DNA of 64,000 nucleotides from Sporolactobacillus pectinivorans. GTDB lineage: Bacteria; Bacillota; Bacilli; Bacillales; Sporolactobacillaceae. The stretch is taken from the NCBI RefSeq assembly GCF_002802965.1, contig NZ_NXGA01000001.1, positions 2,668,521-2,732,520 of the forward strand, given 5' to 3'. Below the pieces are notes generated by a model, which was not told where the DNA came from, did not search any database, and saw only the letters and a list, made by a program, of their open reading frames with translations. Shown here piece by piece: positions 45,298-53,907 of this stretch; positions within the stretch are counted from its first letter, which is position 1; the number at the start of each line of letters is the position of its first letter. A program made the translations under genes and the position numbers.

Positions 45298-46550
45298 TGA
45301 ACACGTTTATGTCTCTGCATCGAAATATTAAAACACGATTGCTGACCTCATTTCTCTCTCGCTTTTTTGGGAATATGATCTTTCCTTTTATGGCCATTTA
45401 TTTTGCTGTTGCCTTTGGAACGGCAACAGCCGGATGCTTAGTGCTCATTATTGTGATCGTCTCCTCAGTCTCAAGTATTTATGGCGGTTATATTGCGGAT
45501 TGCTGGGGTCGGAAGAAGGTAATGGTCATCGCTCAGGGCATTCAGATTGTAGCACTCGTCATCATGGCAATTGTCAATTCAGCCTGGCTGACTTCTGCAT
45601 CAGTAACTTTTGCCATGATGCTTATTCAGAATATCAGCACAGGGTTATTAAATCCTGCAGCGGAAGCCATGTTAATTGATGTCAGTACCCCAAAAAATCG
45701 TCAGTTCATATACAGCCTGGATTACTGGTCAACAAATCTGTCAATCGCCGTGGGAACCATAATTGGAGGTGCCCTGTTTCAGCACTATCGTTTCATTCTA
45801 TTTTCGGGTTTAGCTGTTTCGAGTATCGTCATTTTTGTCCTCATCGAATGGCTTATTAAAGAAAGTGATGCGGTGAGCAAAGCACCTAAAATTAATACAT
45901 TAACGGGATCATTGAAAGAATTGAGTCGTAACTATTCAACAGTGATGAAAGATCGCCTTTTTGTCATTTTTTGTATTTCTCAGCTTCTTGTAGTTTCTCT
46001 TGAATTCCAAATGAATAATTATATAGCCGTGCGCTTACAGGACCAATTTCGGACTGTGTTGTTCGGCCGCCTCACGATTGACGGATTAACGATGCTGAGC
46101 TGGATTAGAGTAGAGAATACATTGCTTATTGTTCTGTGTACGCTGCTGATCAATCAATGGATGCGACATTACTCCCCCCTGCATGTTTTATATCTTGGAA
46201 TTCTGTTTTATGTATCAGGCTATACTCTTATTACGTTTAGCAACCAGTGGCTTGTTCTGCTTTTGTCGATGCTTATCGCTTCACTGGGAGAATTGATGAA
46301 TGTTCCCGTTTCCCAGATAATTCTGGCCGAATTAGCCGGCGAACACGATCGCGGGGCGTATATGGCTGTCCATGGATTTGTTTTTAAGGGTGCCAAAATC
46401 ATGGGTTCATTAGGCATGATTGTGGGTGCATTTATTTCTTCCTATATGATGGCTGTATTATTTTTCTGCATGGGCATTGCAGGACTCTACGGTTTCTACA
46501 GGATAACAGGAAAGCTCAAAGATAAAGCCGCTATTGTTACAGGGGGGTGA
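45297..46550 (+). CDS. MFS transporter paired with the SgrR-like regulator
   Basis: A 417-residue 12-helix major facilitator beginning at TTG 45297 behind AGGAGGTG; an in-frame ATG at 45309 is possible. The helix 2-3 loop reads GGYIADCWGRKKVM. It is a paralogue of the gene at 8930, about equal in length and collinear. Divergence from the SgrR-like gene suggests an efflux role against the metabolite sensed by it, as SetA relates to SgrR in enterics (inference). Confidence 0.9.
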   Translation: MNTFMSLHRNIKTRLLTSFLSRFFGNMIFPFMAIYFAVAFGTATAGCLVLIIVIVSSVSSIYGGYIADCWGRKKVMVIAQGIQIVALVIMAIVNSAWLTSASVTFAMMLIQNISTGLLNPAAEAMLIDVSTPKNRQFIYSLDYWSTNLSIAVGTIIGGALFQHYRFILFSGLAVSSIVIFVLIEWLIKESDAVSKAPKINTLTGSLKELSRNYSTVMKDRLFVIFCISQLLVVSLEFQMNNYIAVRLQDQFRTVLFGRLTIDGLTMLSWIRVENTLLIVLCTLLINQWMRHYSPLHVLYLGILFYVSGYTLITFSNQWLVLLLSMLIASLGELMNVPVSQIILAELAGEHDRGAYMAVHGFVFKGAKIMGSLGMIVGAFISSYMMAVLFFCMGIAGLYGFYRITGKLKDKAAIVTGG

Positions 46551-46570
46551 CCACGGCCTTAAAAAAATGA

Positions 46571-46626
46571 AAAAAGCAATCCTTCACGGCCAAAGAAACC
46601 GCCGATAGATTACTTTTTGTTTTTTA
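46571..46626. terminator. Bidirectional terminator between convergent genes
   Basis: AAAAAGCAATC, internal GGC/GCC pairing, GATTACTTTTT then more T; separates the MFS gene from the leftward permease. Confidence 0.65.
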
Positions 46627-46740
46627 TCTTTCTGAAATTATAGACCTGATTTATTCTTATAAAGAAAAGAACAGAAAATCTGCTTTTCGATTTTTAATCC
46701 ACGTTAAGAAAGTGATCTGCCCTTCCCAGTTCGTCCTTAT

Positions 46741-48345
46741 TCAGGAGACTCTATTCACCGAATCCGTATGCTGTTTCCGCAGCCGCTGGCTGATTTCAGC
46801 ATAGGAACCAAGATGCGGCCCTTTGAAATGATTTTTCGCATAAACAAAGAAATAAATAGCCAATAGAACGATTGCGCCAATAAAAACTTTGCCTGTGGCG
46901 TAATGCAAAGTGTACGTTTTGGTGATGGCCACATCGTTAGGAGAGATAATCATCAGAACCACTAAGAATACGATCCAGACGCAGGCGATCACGTGAACCG
47001 GAATACTCCAGTTTCTCAGACTCCACGGGCCGTCGTCTTTTTCTGTCCAGATCCCCTTAAGTTTCGCTCTCAACTTGAGAAAAATAGGAACGAAATAGGA
47101 TCCATAAAGGCCGATGACACTCAGAGAAGTAATCACTGCATAAACGTTGTTGAAGATACCTGACAGAAATGCGATCAGGGCGACCAGCCAGATCGCATAA
47201 TTCGGCGTATAAAACTTTTGAGAAACATGGGCCCATATTTTTGAGAAGGGAAGTCCCTTGTCCCGGCTGAAGGCGAAGACCATTCGCGATGATGAAGTGA
47301 TCGACGACAGACCGCAGAACCACATGGCAATCGTAATCATCCACAGCATGGCCTGGCCGAATACACCGCCCACAGCCTGCTGAATAGCTACGATAAACGC
47401 GTTATTGCCCGCACTGGCAACGGCCGCCGGATTTTTGATTGACATCGTCACAATGGCTAACAGAACAAAGCCAAAGAGCCCGGAGATAGCAACGGAAAGG
47501 TAAACACCCCAGGGCGCTCTGACTTTTGGATCGAGCGTTTCCTCACTTGTATGCGCCGAGGCGTCATACCCAGTCAACGTCCATTGTGCCTGTAATAAAC
47601 CAACAAGAAAAGCGAACCAGTAAGGCATGCTGCTGCCTGTCTGTGTCGAGAAGCTGGCATCAAAGAGATAACCGACATTGTGATGGGGCCCGAAAGCCGT
47701 AAGGACACCGATAATTACAAAGACGCCGATGATATGATAAATTGCGGAAACGGAATTCAATTTGGAAACGACATTGATCCCGACATGGTTCAAGAGAGCA
47801 TGCATGATTAGAATCACGGCATAGGTCACCAATGTTTGTGTATGTGTGGGATTGCCGAAAAGCAAGGCGGATGAGAACCCGGCGCATCCAAAGTCAATGC
47901 CGGCGACGATCGTGACCTGTCCGATAATGTTCAGCCAGCCGGTAAACCAGCCCCATCTTGGTCCGCCTAAAATAGACGCCCAGTGATAAATCGCGCCTGA
48001 TGTCGGAATCGACGATGTCAGTTCAGCCATTGCTGCGGCAACAAATAAAACAAACAGTGTGACCAGCGGCCAGCCGACGCCCATGATGGCCGGCCCGCCT
48101 TGATTGAAGCCATAGCCATATAACGTGACGGCACCGGTAAGAATTGAAATAATCGAAAAAGATACCGCAAAGTTAGAGAAACCTCCCATGTCACGCAGCA
48201 ATTCCTGCTTATAACCAAATGACTTAAGATTGTCCGACGACGTTCCCTGGGATCGGGAATGACGGACGGATCGATTTGCTTTCACAATGATTGCAAACAT
48301 GACAACTAATAGAATCAAATTAACAAGAATGCCGAATGCCAACAT
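46741..48345 (-). CDS. APC-family permease, probable ethanolamine or amine transporter
   Basis: A 534-residue permease with about 12 helices and an extra N-terminal helix. FGYKQELLRDMGGFSNFAVSFSIISILTGAVTLYGYGFNQGGP is typical of the GABA/choline/ethanolamine-type APC group. AQWTLTGYDASAHTSEET and SSSRMVFAFSRDKGLPFS are further conserved blocks. It is divergent from eutABC with GlnR/TnrA-like sites between them, so ethanolamine uptake is the natural reading, but substrate cannot be read from sequence. ATG 48345 follows AGAAGGAG. Confidence 0.82.
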   Translation of the reverse strand: MLAFGILVNLILLVVMFAIIVKANRSVRHSRSQGTSSDNLKSFGYKQELLRDMGGFSNFAVSFSIISILTGAVTLYGYGFNQGGPAIMGVGWPLVTLFVLFVAAAMAELTSSIPTSGAIYHWASILGGPRWGWFTGWLNIIGQVTIVAGIDFGCAGFSSALLFGNPTHTQTLVTYAVILIMHALLNHVGINVVSKLNSVSAIYHIIGVFVIIGVLTAFGPHHNVGYLFDASFSTQTGSSMPYWFAFLVGLLQAQWTLTGYDASAHTSEETLDPKVRAPWGVYLSVAISGLFGFVLLAIVTMSIKNPAAVASAGNNAFIVAIQQAVGGVFGQAMLWMITIAMWFCGLSSITSSSRMVFAFSRDKGLPFSKIWAHVSQKFYTPNYAIWLVALIAFLSGIFNNVYAVITSLSVIGLYGSYFVPIFLKLRAKLKGIWTEKDDGPWSLRNWSIPVHVIACVWIVFLVVLMIISPNDVAITKTYTLHYATGKVFIGAIVLLAIYFFVYAKNHFKGPHLGSYAEISQRLRKQHTDSVNRVS

Positions 48346-48459
48346 AGGTCATAATCTCCTTCTATCTAAGTTATGTACTATATTTTTAACCAAATGCTCT
48401 TATAACCAACTAATCATGCGAAATGTCGTACATTACTATTAAAAGCAGCGTCTGTATAA

Positions 48460-48476
48460 TGTTATATTATCTAACA
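48460..48476. promoter_or_regulatory. GlnR/TnrA-type operator 1
   Basis: TGTTA-TATTATC-TAACA, a perfect match to the TGTNA-N7-TNACA consensus, between the permease and eutA. Confidence 0.75.
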
Positions 48477-48552
48477 TTATTTTAAAATAAATCCACACAG
48501 CAGAGAAAAATTGAGTTAATATAGGATTACAAGGAAGTTTTCTTTCACAATA

Positions 48553-48569
48553 TGTTATAAATCATAACA
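48553..48569. promoter_or_regulatory. GlnR/TnrA-type operator 2
   Basis: TGTTA-TAAATCA-TAACA, a second perfect match to TGTNA-N7-TNACA, within a longer palindrome ATATGTTAT/ATAACATAT. Site centres are 93 bp apart. Confidence 0.75.
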
Positions 48570-48604
48570 TATAAATCTATTTCTGCAAGAAATTCATCCA
48601 AAAA

Positions 48605-50062
48605 ATGAAAAGAGCCTATCAAATGTCAGAGAATAGTATCCTAAGCGTGGGTATTGACATCGGGACATCGACAACTCAATTAGTCCTATCAAGGTTAACC
48701 ATCCAAAATATGGCGTCTTCATTTTCGGTGCCTCATATTGCGATTTCAAAAAAAGAAATTATTTATCGGAGCAATATTATGTTCACTCCCCTGATCAACC
48801 AGTATGAAATTGACTATAAAAAGATCGAAAAATTTGTGTCCCGTCAATATCAGCGCGCAGCGATTAAAAAACAGGATATTCAGATGGGAGCCATTATCAT
48901 TACCGGGGAAACAGCCAGAAAGGAGAACGCTGAAAAAGTATTAAAATCACTCAGCCATTATGCGGGAGACTTTGTTGTAGCCACAGCCGGTCCGGATCTG
49001 GAAGGCATGATAGCCGCAAAGGGTGCAGGCACCAGCCGGTATTCAAAAGAAAAACAAGCACCAGTGATCAATCTTGATATCGGCGGAGGCACAACTAATC
49101 TGGCTGCATTTGACGGTGACCAAGTACTTGATACGGCCTGCTTTGATGTGGGCGGAAGACTAATCAGGCTTGATCCGGTAACCAAAGAAGTGACCTATCT
49201 TGCTCCGAAAGTTAAACAATTGATCAATAGATTAAACCTGAATATCCATGAAGGCAGAATCATCACTGCCAAACAATTAAATCCGATTATCGATACTTTG
49301 GTCCGGATACTGGAAAACAGTGTTGGTCTAGGCGAAAAGGATTCTTTTTTTGATTTATTTGTCACGAACCATAGCTTTTCCAAATTAGATCCATCGCAAA
49401 TCAAAACAGTCACATTTTCCGGTGGCGTTGCTGATTGCCTGTGGAGCAAGTCACAGGACAGTCCCTTTAAATATGATGACATCGGCGTACTTTTAGGCCG
49501 GGAGCTGCGACAATCTCTTATTTTTAATCAGAAAAATGTCCTTCACTCAAAAGAAACGATCCGGGCAACCGTTGTGGGGGCCGGATCCTATACAATTGAT
49601 GTCAGCGGTAGTACGATTTCATATACACAGGGCGTCCTTCCCTTACGAAATATTCCAATACTGAATATTTCCGTAAAAAAAGAGAAGCTGAATGCCGACA
49701 GCCTTGCTGAAAGTATCAAAAATCAGCTGAACTGGTTCCGTGTAAAAATGGAACTAAGCAACGCAGCTATTTCACTAACTGGTTTAAAAAGTCCGACCTT
49801 TGAAGAGCTGCAATCCTGTGCAAAAGGGATTATAAAGGGATCGAGCGGGCTGATCGACAGAAGATTTCCATTGATTGTCATCACTTATGAAGACATCGCC
49901 AAGGCGTTGGGACATAGTCTCTTTGCCTATCTTCCGCCAAACTACCCTTTTGTCTGCATTGATCGCGTCAAGGTGGAACATGGCGATTATATCGATTTGG
50001 GCGAACCTATCGCTCATGCAACCGTCATACCTGTCAGTGTTAAAACATTGATATTCAACTAA
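48605..50062 (+). CDS. eutA: Ethanolamine ammonia-lyase reactivating factor
   Basis: EutA is an actin-fold ATPase that replaces damaged cobalamin in ethanolamine ammonia-lyase. The 485-residue protein has the phosphate-1 motif LSVGIDIGTSTTQLVL at its N-terminus and the second nucleotide loop NLDIGGGTTNLAAF in the middle; its length is close to that of E. coli EutA. The start may be ATG 48605 or ATG 48623 (MSENSILSVG); neither has a strong ribosome site. It is followed by eutB after 16 bp. No microcompartment shell gene is present nearby. Confidence 0.93.
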   Translation: MKRAYQMSENSILSVGIDIGTSTTQLVLSRLTIQNMASSFSVPHIAISKKEIIYRSNIMFTPLINQYEIDYKKIEKFVSRQYQRAAIKKQDIQMGAIIITGETARKENAEKVLKSLSHYAGDFVVATAGPDLEGMIAAKGAGTSRYSKEKQAPVINLDIGGGTTNLAAFDGDQVLDTACFDVGGRLIRLDPVTKEVTYLAPKVKQLINRLNLNIHEGRIITAKQLNPIIDTLVRILENSVGLGEKDSFFDLFVTNHSFSKLDPSQIKTVTFSGGVADCLWSKSQDSPFKYDDIGVLLGRELRQSLIFNQKNVLHSKETIRATVVGAGSYTIDVSGSTISYTQGVLPLRNIPILNISVKKEKLNADSLAESIKNQLNWFRVKMELSNAAISLTGLKSPTFEELQSCAKGIIKGSSGLIDRRFPLIVITYEDIAKALGHSLFAYLPPNYPFVCIDRVKVEHGDYIDLGEPIAHATVIPVSVKTLIFN

Positions 50063-50078
50063 GTAAAGAGGGAACCTC

Positions 50079-51449
50079 ATGATATTAAAAACGAAACTCG
50101 CCGATCGGGTCTATACTTTTGACTCTGTAAAAGAAGTGCTGGCAAAAGCAAATGAATTGAAATCAGGTGATCAACTCGCTGGAATAGCTGCTGAAAACGC
50201 CCAGGAACGTGTCGCTGCCAAGATTGTGCTCGCGCAATTAACGCTGAACGATCTTTATAACCATCCTGCTGTTCCCTATGATCAGGATGAAGTCACCCGC
50301 ACGATTATCGATGGTATTAATAAAAGAATTTTTCATTCTATCAAAAGTTGGAGGGTTCAGGATTTACGTGAATGGTTGCTGAATGATGCAACAACCAACA
50401 TTGATATTCAACGTATTTCAAGAGGCTTAACTGCTGAAATGGTGGCAGCCGTTTGTAAATTGATGACGAATATGGATCTCATTTTTGCGGCAAAAAAGAT
50501 TCATGTTGAGAAAACAGCTAATACAACTATTGGACGGCAAAGAACCTTTTCATCGCGCCTTCAGCCGAATCACCCTACAGACGATATCAATGGCATCATG
50601 GCTTCCGTAATGGAAGGCCTGAGTATGGGAATTGGCGATGCAGTGATCGGATTAAATCCCGTCAATGATTCGGCAGATAATGTGTTCAACATTTTAAATA
50701 AGTTTGAAGAATTCCGTTCCAAATGGGAGATTCCGACACAGACATCTGTACTGGCCCATATTACAACTCAAATGGAGGCCATTAGAAAAGGGGCACCGGC
50801 CGGATTGGTTTTCCAGTCAATTGCAGGCTCTGAAAAAGGAAATACGGCATTTGGCATTAATCGTGAGATGTTAGCCGAAGCACGTCAGTTAGCTGTAGAA
50901 AACGGACAGGCCTGGGGTCCGAATGTCATGTACTTTGAAACAGGCCAAGGTTCTGAATTGTCGGCTGAAGCTCATTTCGATACCGATCAAGTCACCATGG
51001 AAGCACGATGCTATGGTTTTGCCAGAGCGTTTGATCCCTACATTGTAAATACAGTGGTTGGTTTTATTGGCCCGGAATACTTATATGATGCGAAGCAAGT
51101 GATTCGTGCCGGATTAGAAGATCACTTCATGGGCAAATTAACCGGCCTTTCCATGGGATGCGATGTTTGCTATACCAATCATATGAAAGCAGATCAGAAT
51201 GACGGCGAAAATCTTACCGTGTTGTTGGCGGCCGCTGGATGTAATTATATTATGGGCGTCCCGCATGCAGATGATGTGATGCTTAATTATCAATCTACAG
51301 GATACCAGGAGACGGCAACCATCCGAGAATTATTCGGCCTTCATCCCATTAAAGAATTTGAAGACTGGCTGGAAAAAATAGGCGTGATCGAAAATGGCCA
51401 TTTAACGGAACGCGCCGGTGATGCATCTATATTCTTGGATCAGGAATAA
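50079..51449 (+). CDS. eutB: Ethanolamine ammonia-lyase large subunit
   Basis: EutB is the catalytic TIM-barrel subunit of the adenosylcobalamin enzyme that splits ethanolamine to acetaldehyde and ammonia. The 456-residue product is of normal length. Family sequences include FSSRLQPNHPTDD, SVMEGLSMGIGDAVIGLNPVNDS, YFETGQGSELSAEAHFD and GLSMGCDVCYTNHMKADQND. The ribosome site AAAGAGGGAA precedes ATG 50079. It depends on EutC beside it and on a cobalamin supply not encoded here. Confidence 0.97.
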   Translation: MILKTKLADRVYTFDSVKEVLAKANELKSGDQLAGIAAENAQERVAAKIVLAQLTLNDLYNHPAVPYDQDEVTRTIIDGINKRIFHSIKSWRVQDLREWLLNDATTNIDIQRISRGLTAEMVAAVCKLMTNMDLIFAAKKIHVEKTANTTIGRQRTFSSRLQPNHPTDDINGIMASVMEGLSMGIGDAVIGLNPVNDSADNVFNILNKFEEFRSKWEIPTQTSVLAHITTQMEAIRKGAPAGLVFQSIAGSEKGNTAFGINREMLAEARQLAVENGQAWGPNVMYFETGQGSELSAEAHFDTDQVTMEARCYGFARAFDPYIVNTVVGFIGPEYLYDAKQVIRAGLEDHFMGKLTGLSMGCDVCYTNHMKADQNDGENLTVLLAAAGCNYIMGVPHADDVMLNYQSTGYQETATIRELFGLHPIKEFEDWLEKIGVIENGHLTERAGDASIFLDQE

Positions 51450-51488
51450 AGACGGTCACTTAATGTAATATACGAGGAGGTCAATATT

Positions 51489-52316
51489 ATGGAAAAAGAT
51501 AAAGCACGGACTGATACTCATGATGATGAAACTCTGGATGATCTCTCAAAAATCAATATCAGGAAACAGTTTCTTGTTCCTCACCCACAAAATCGTCAGA
51601 GTTATCTTAAAATTAAATCCTACACACCAGCGCGCCTGGGCCTATGGCGCTGCGGGCCAAGATATAAAACACAATCGGTCCTGAGATTCAGAGCGGACCA
51701 TGCCGCTGCCCAGGATGCCGTCTTCTCTTATGTCCATCCGGAATTAATAAAGGAAATGCATTTTATTGAGACTGAAACATTGTGTCATTCTAAAGATGAA
51801 TATCTCACTCGCCCTGATTTAGGCCGCAGATTATCAAAAGAAAATACAGAAAAGATTAGACAAAGCATCGCTAACCATCCAAAAATCCAAATCGTTGTTG
51901 GCGATGGATTAAGTTCCGCAGCCATTGAGGCAAATATCAAGGAAATCATCCCTTCAATAAAACAGGGCCTGAAATTTTACGGACTTGACTGTGAAAAACA
52001 TATTTTCGTTAAGTATTGCCGTGTTGGCGTCATGGATCAAATTGGTGAAATTACTGATGCCGACGTTGTATGCTTGCTTATCGGCGAACGACCTGGGTTG
52101 GCAACTGCAAAATCAATGAGTGCTTATATTGCTTACAGGCCTACAATGGGCATGCCGGAAGCAAGAAGAACAGTTGTCTCAAATATTCATTCGGAAGGTA
52201 TTCCGGCTGTTGAAGCAGGGGCATTTATTTGTGAACTGCTGTATAAAATGCTTAAATATAAAAAATCCGGACTTGATTTGAAAGCAGTAGAAAGCGAAAC
52301 TTCTGAAACAGATTAA
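51489..52316 (+). CDS. eutC: Ethanolamine ammonia-lyase small subunit
   Basis: EutC binds adenosylcobalamin with EutB. The 275-residue product has the family blocks [81 protein letters not shown], and the ending [15 protein letters not shown]. It has a full ribosome site GAGGAGG before ATG 51489 and lies 39 bp after eutB. It is the last gene of the operon. No aldehyde or alcohol dehydrogenase follows, so the acetaldehyde must be handled elsewhere. Confidence 0.96.
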   Translation: MEKDKARTDTHDDETLDDLSKINIRKQFLVPHPQNRQSYLKIKSYTPARLGLWRCGPRYKTQSVLRFRADHAAAQDAVFSYVHPELIKEMHFIETETLCHSKDEYLTRPDLGRRLSKENTEKIRQSIANHPKIQIVVGDGLSSAAIEANIKEIIPSIKQGLKFYGLDCEKHIFVKYCRVGVMDQIGEITDADVVCLLIGERPGLATAKSMSAYIAYRPTMGMPEARRTVVSNIHSEGIPAVEAGAFICELLYKMLKYKKSGLDLKAVESETSETD

Positions 52317-52446
52317 TTGCAAACGGGGTAATATAAACCGCTTTTGGCATTGAGCCCGCATTCGCACGGCTAAGTCATACCTTTATAAGCCGGAGTTGTC
52401 AAAGAGCATAAACCTACATGCAAAGCATGGTGACAATTGTACACAA

Positions 52447-52605
52447 TCATTTATAAACGACTAAAGCAGAATAGCGTTGTGCTTCACCATTGCCTGATTC
52501 ACAAAATTTAATATCAACAAGGTTGCCGTCAATTTTACCTAACAAGATGTTCATAGCCTCTTCAAATTCACTGGCATTGGTTTTTGTAATCAGTCTGGAC
52601 TTCAT
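52447..52605 (-). CDS. Cse60-like small protein
   Basis: A 52-residue protein, MKSRLITKTNASEFEEAMNI onwards, ending QRYSALVVYK. The layout, a short strand, an acidic helix with EFEEAMN..L, VDIKF, and a C-terminal YSALVVY strand, resembles the Cse60 sporulation-associated small protein family of bacilli. The start ATG 52605 follows AAAGGGGA. It is too short for ordinary ORF lists. Family assignment is by pattern and moderately sure; a role in sporulation is an inference. Confidence 0.6.
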   Translation of the reverse strand: MKSRLITKTNASEFEEAMNILLGKIDGNLVDIKFCESGNGEAQRYSALVVYK

Positions 52606-52707
52606 TGTAACTATTCCCCTTTAACACATTTTTTCTTTATCTTTTTTTCGTACTGTTTGATCCCGAATAAGTTCTATTTAGGGAGATGCACTCACGGAGT
52701 TGTTTCT

Positions 52708-52752
52708 CAAAAAAAAGGCATCTCACGTACGCTGTGGATGTCTTTTTTTGTA
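52708..52752 (-). terminator. Terminator of the small peptide transcript
   Basis: On the minus strand A7-GACATC, loop, GATGCC-T8. It closes a short leftward transcript that begins near 52908 and has only the 24-codon ORF. The T-runs on both sides make it possible for either strand. Confidence 0.65.
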
Positions 52753-52805
52753 GATTATTTTGATAGAGTAATGACCCATGCATCATTTACCGGTAAGAGT
52801 GAAAA

Positions 52806-52880
52806 CTACCGTGCAAAACTTGAAATAGAGCAGAGCACTATACCTCCACCAACAATCCAAATATCAGCAGGAGAAAACAT
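52806..52880 (-). CDS. Candidate signalling peptide, 24 residues
   Basis: A 24-codon ORF reading MFSPADIWIVGGG then IVLCSISSFAR, with GGAAGTGA eight bases before the ATG. It has its own terminator downstream and a TATAAT at 52920-52915 upstream. It is divergent from an RNPP-type regulator. The segment DIWIVGG resembles the mature part of short hydrophobic peptides (D-I-I-I-V-G-G type) that partner Rgg regulators, though here it is not at the C-terminus. Not recognised as a known family; coding status is unproven. Confidence 0.4.
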   Translation of the reverse strand: MFSPADIWIVGGGIVLCSISSFAR

Positions 52881-52914
52881 ACTATCACTTCCGTCTTAGG
52901 TATTTTATACGATT

Positions 52915-52920
52915 ATTATA
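52915..52920 (-). promoter_or_regulatory. -10 element of the peptide transcript
   Basis: TATAAT on the minus strand, with no good -35 (TCTAAA at 17 bp), as expected for an activator-dependent promoter. The PlcR-like box is centred about 39 bp upstream of it. Confidence 0.45.
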
Positions 52921-52948
52921 ATGATGTTTACTATTGGTTTAGATATAA

Positions 52949-52964
52949 TATGAATATATTCATA
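52949..52964. promoter_or_regulatory. PlcR-box-like palindrome
   Basis: TATGAATATATTCATA is a perfect match to the PlcR consensus TATGNAN4TNCATA and sits in an 18 bp perfect palindrome (52948-52965). It overlaps a TATAAT (52945-52950) serving the regulator gene and lies about 48 bp upstream of the presumed start of the peptide transcript. Confidence 0.6.
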
Positions 52965-52986
52965 TCTTCGTTTGGAGTGAACATGA

Positions 52987-53907
52987 TTGGATCAACTGGG
53001 CTTTACTTTAAAAAAAATACGTCAATCAAAAAAATATACTCAGAAATATGTTTCCAGCGGTAAAATGTCACAATCCACTTATTCTAAAATTGAGTCTTCA
53101 AAGATGACACCGACTATTGACAAATTTATACATATATTGGAACGTTTAGATGTTACTTATAGCGAGGTAATATTATATAGAAATAAATATTCAATTGATG
53201 AGAAGGAAAAGATTGTTCATGATTTCTCACATATTTCAACAACGATTGATTCGGATAAGATCGTTGAACTCGAATTGAGCTGCGCACAATTTCTTAAAGC
53301 AACTTATGACAGTGTGGTTCAAGATATTCAATTAGTTTGTCATTCCCTTTTATTCGTACAAAGCGGTAATTACGAAGAAGCACGAAATTCTGCTGAAAAG
53401 GTATGGGACAGGCTCTCAAAAATGGATAGCTGGTATTCCATCGAACTTAGATTAATAAACAATATTCTTTATATTTTTCCATCAGAAACACAGTTGTCAA
53501 TTGGGGAAATAGCGCTTAAAAATTTATATAGGACTTCAGTTAATTTTAAAGAACACGAGACACTTAAAATTGCTTTTTTATTGAATATGTCACTCTTATT
53601 GATCAACCAAGATAAGCATAAGCCTGCTTTAGTTTATGCTGAGAAAGCCTTGGAGGAAAGCCTGAAAATAAATAGAATTGATCTTATATCCATGTCTTTG
53701 GAAAGAAAAGGGATCATTTTCGTTCATACAGAAGAAATTGAACGGGGATTATCATTAATCAATAAAGCTATTTATATCAATGAAGCCATCGGTAATAATC
53801 GATTTGCTGAAGCGATTAAAGAAGAGGTGAGACAAAAGACTTCGGTTGTTAACCTGAACGGTTTAAAATATCTGGATACGCTGCACTTAGTCGGATTGAA
53901 AAGTTAA
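52987..53907 (+). CDS. RNPP-type (Rgg/PlcR-like) HTH-TPR regulator
   Basis: A 306-residue regulator. The N-terminal XRE HTH (about residues 4-60) reads LGFTLKKIRQSKKYTQKYVSSGKMSQSTYSKIESSKMTPTIDKFIHIL. The rest is a chain of helical, TPR-like repeats, for example YEEARNSAEKVWDRL, HKPALVYAEKALEESLK and IERGLSLINKAIYINEAIG. This matches regulators that bind short imported signal peptides. The start is TTG 52987 behind TTTGGAGTGA at seven-base spacing. The gene is A/T-richer than its neighbours. Divergent from the candidate peptide gene; the end overlaps the next gene convergently by 21 bp. Confidence 0.82.
   Translation: MDQLGFTLKKIRQSKKYTQKYVSSGKMSQSTYSKIESSKMTPTIDKFIHILERLDVTYSEVILYRNKYSIDEKEKIVHDFSHISTTIDSDKIVELELSCAQFLKATYDSVVQDIQLVCHSLLFVQSGNYEEARNSAEKVWDRLSKMDSWYSIELRLINNILYIFPSETQLSIGEIALKNLYRTSVNFKEHETLKIAFLLNMSLLLINQDKHKPALVYAEKALEESLKINRIDLISMSLERKGIIFVHTEEIERGLSLINKAIYINEAIGNNRFAEAIKEEVRQKTSVVNLNGLKYLDTLHLVGLKS

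Noticed and set aside
48346..48604. Cobalamin riboswitch upstream of eutA
   Set aside because: No B12-box-like sequence; only the two GlnR/TnrA-type sites are seen.
52657..52899. 80-codon rightward frame before the RNPP regulator
   Set aside because: It crosses a terminator hairpin and has no ribosome site; the leftward 24-codon ORF fits the signals better.
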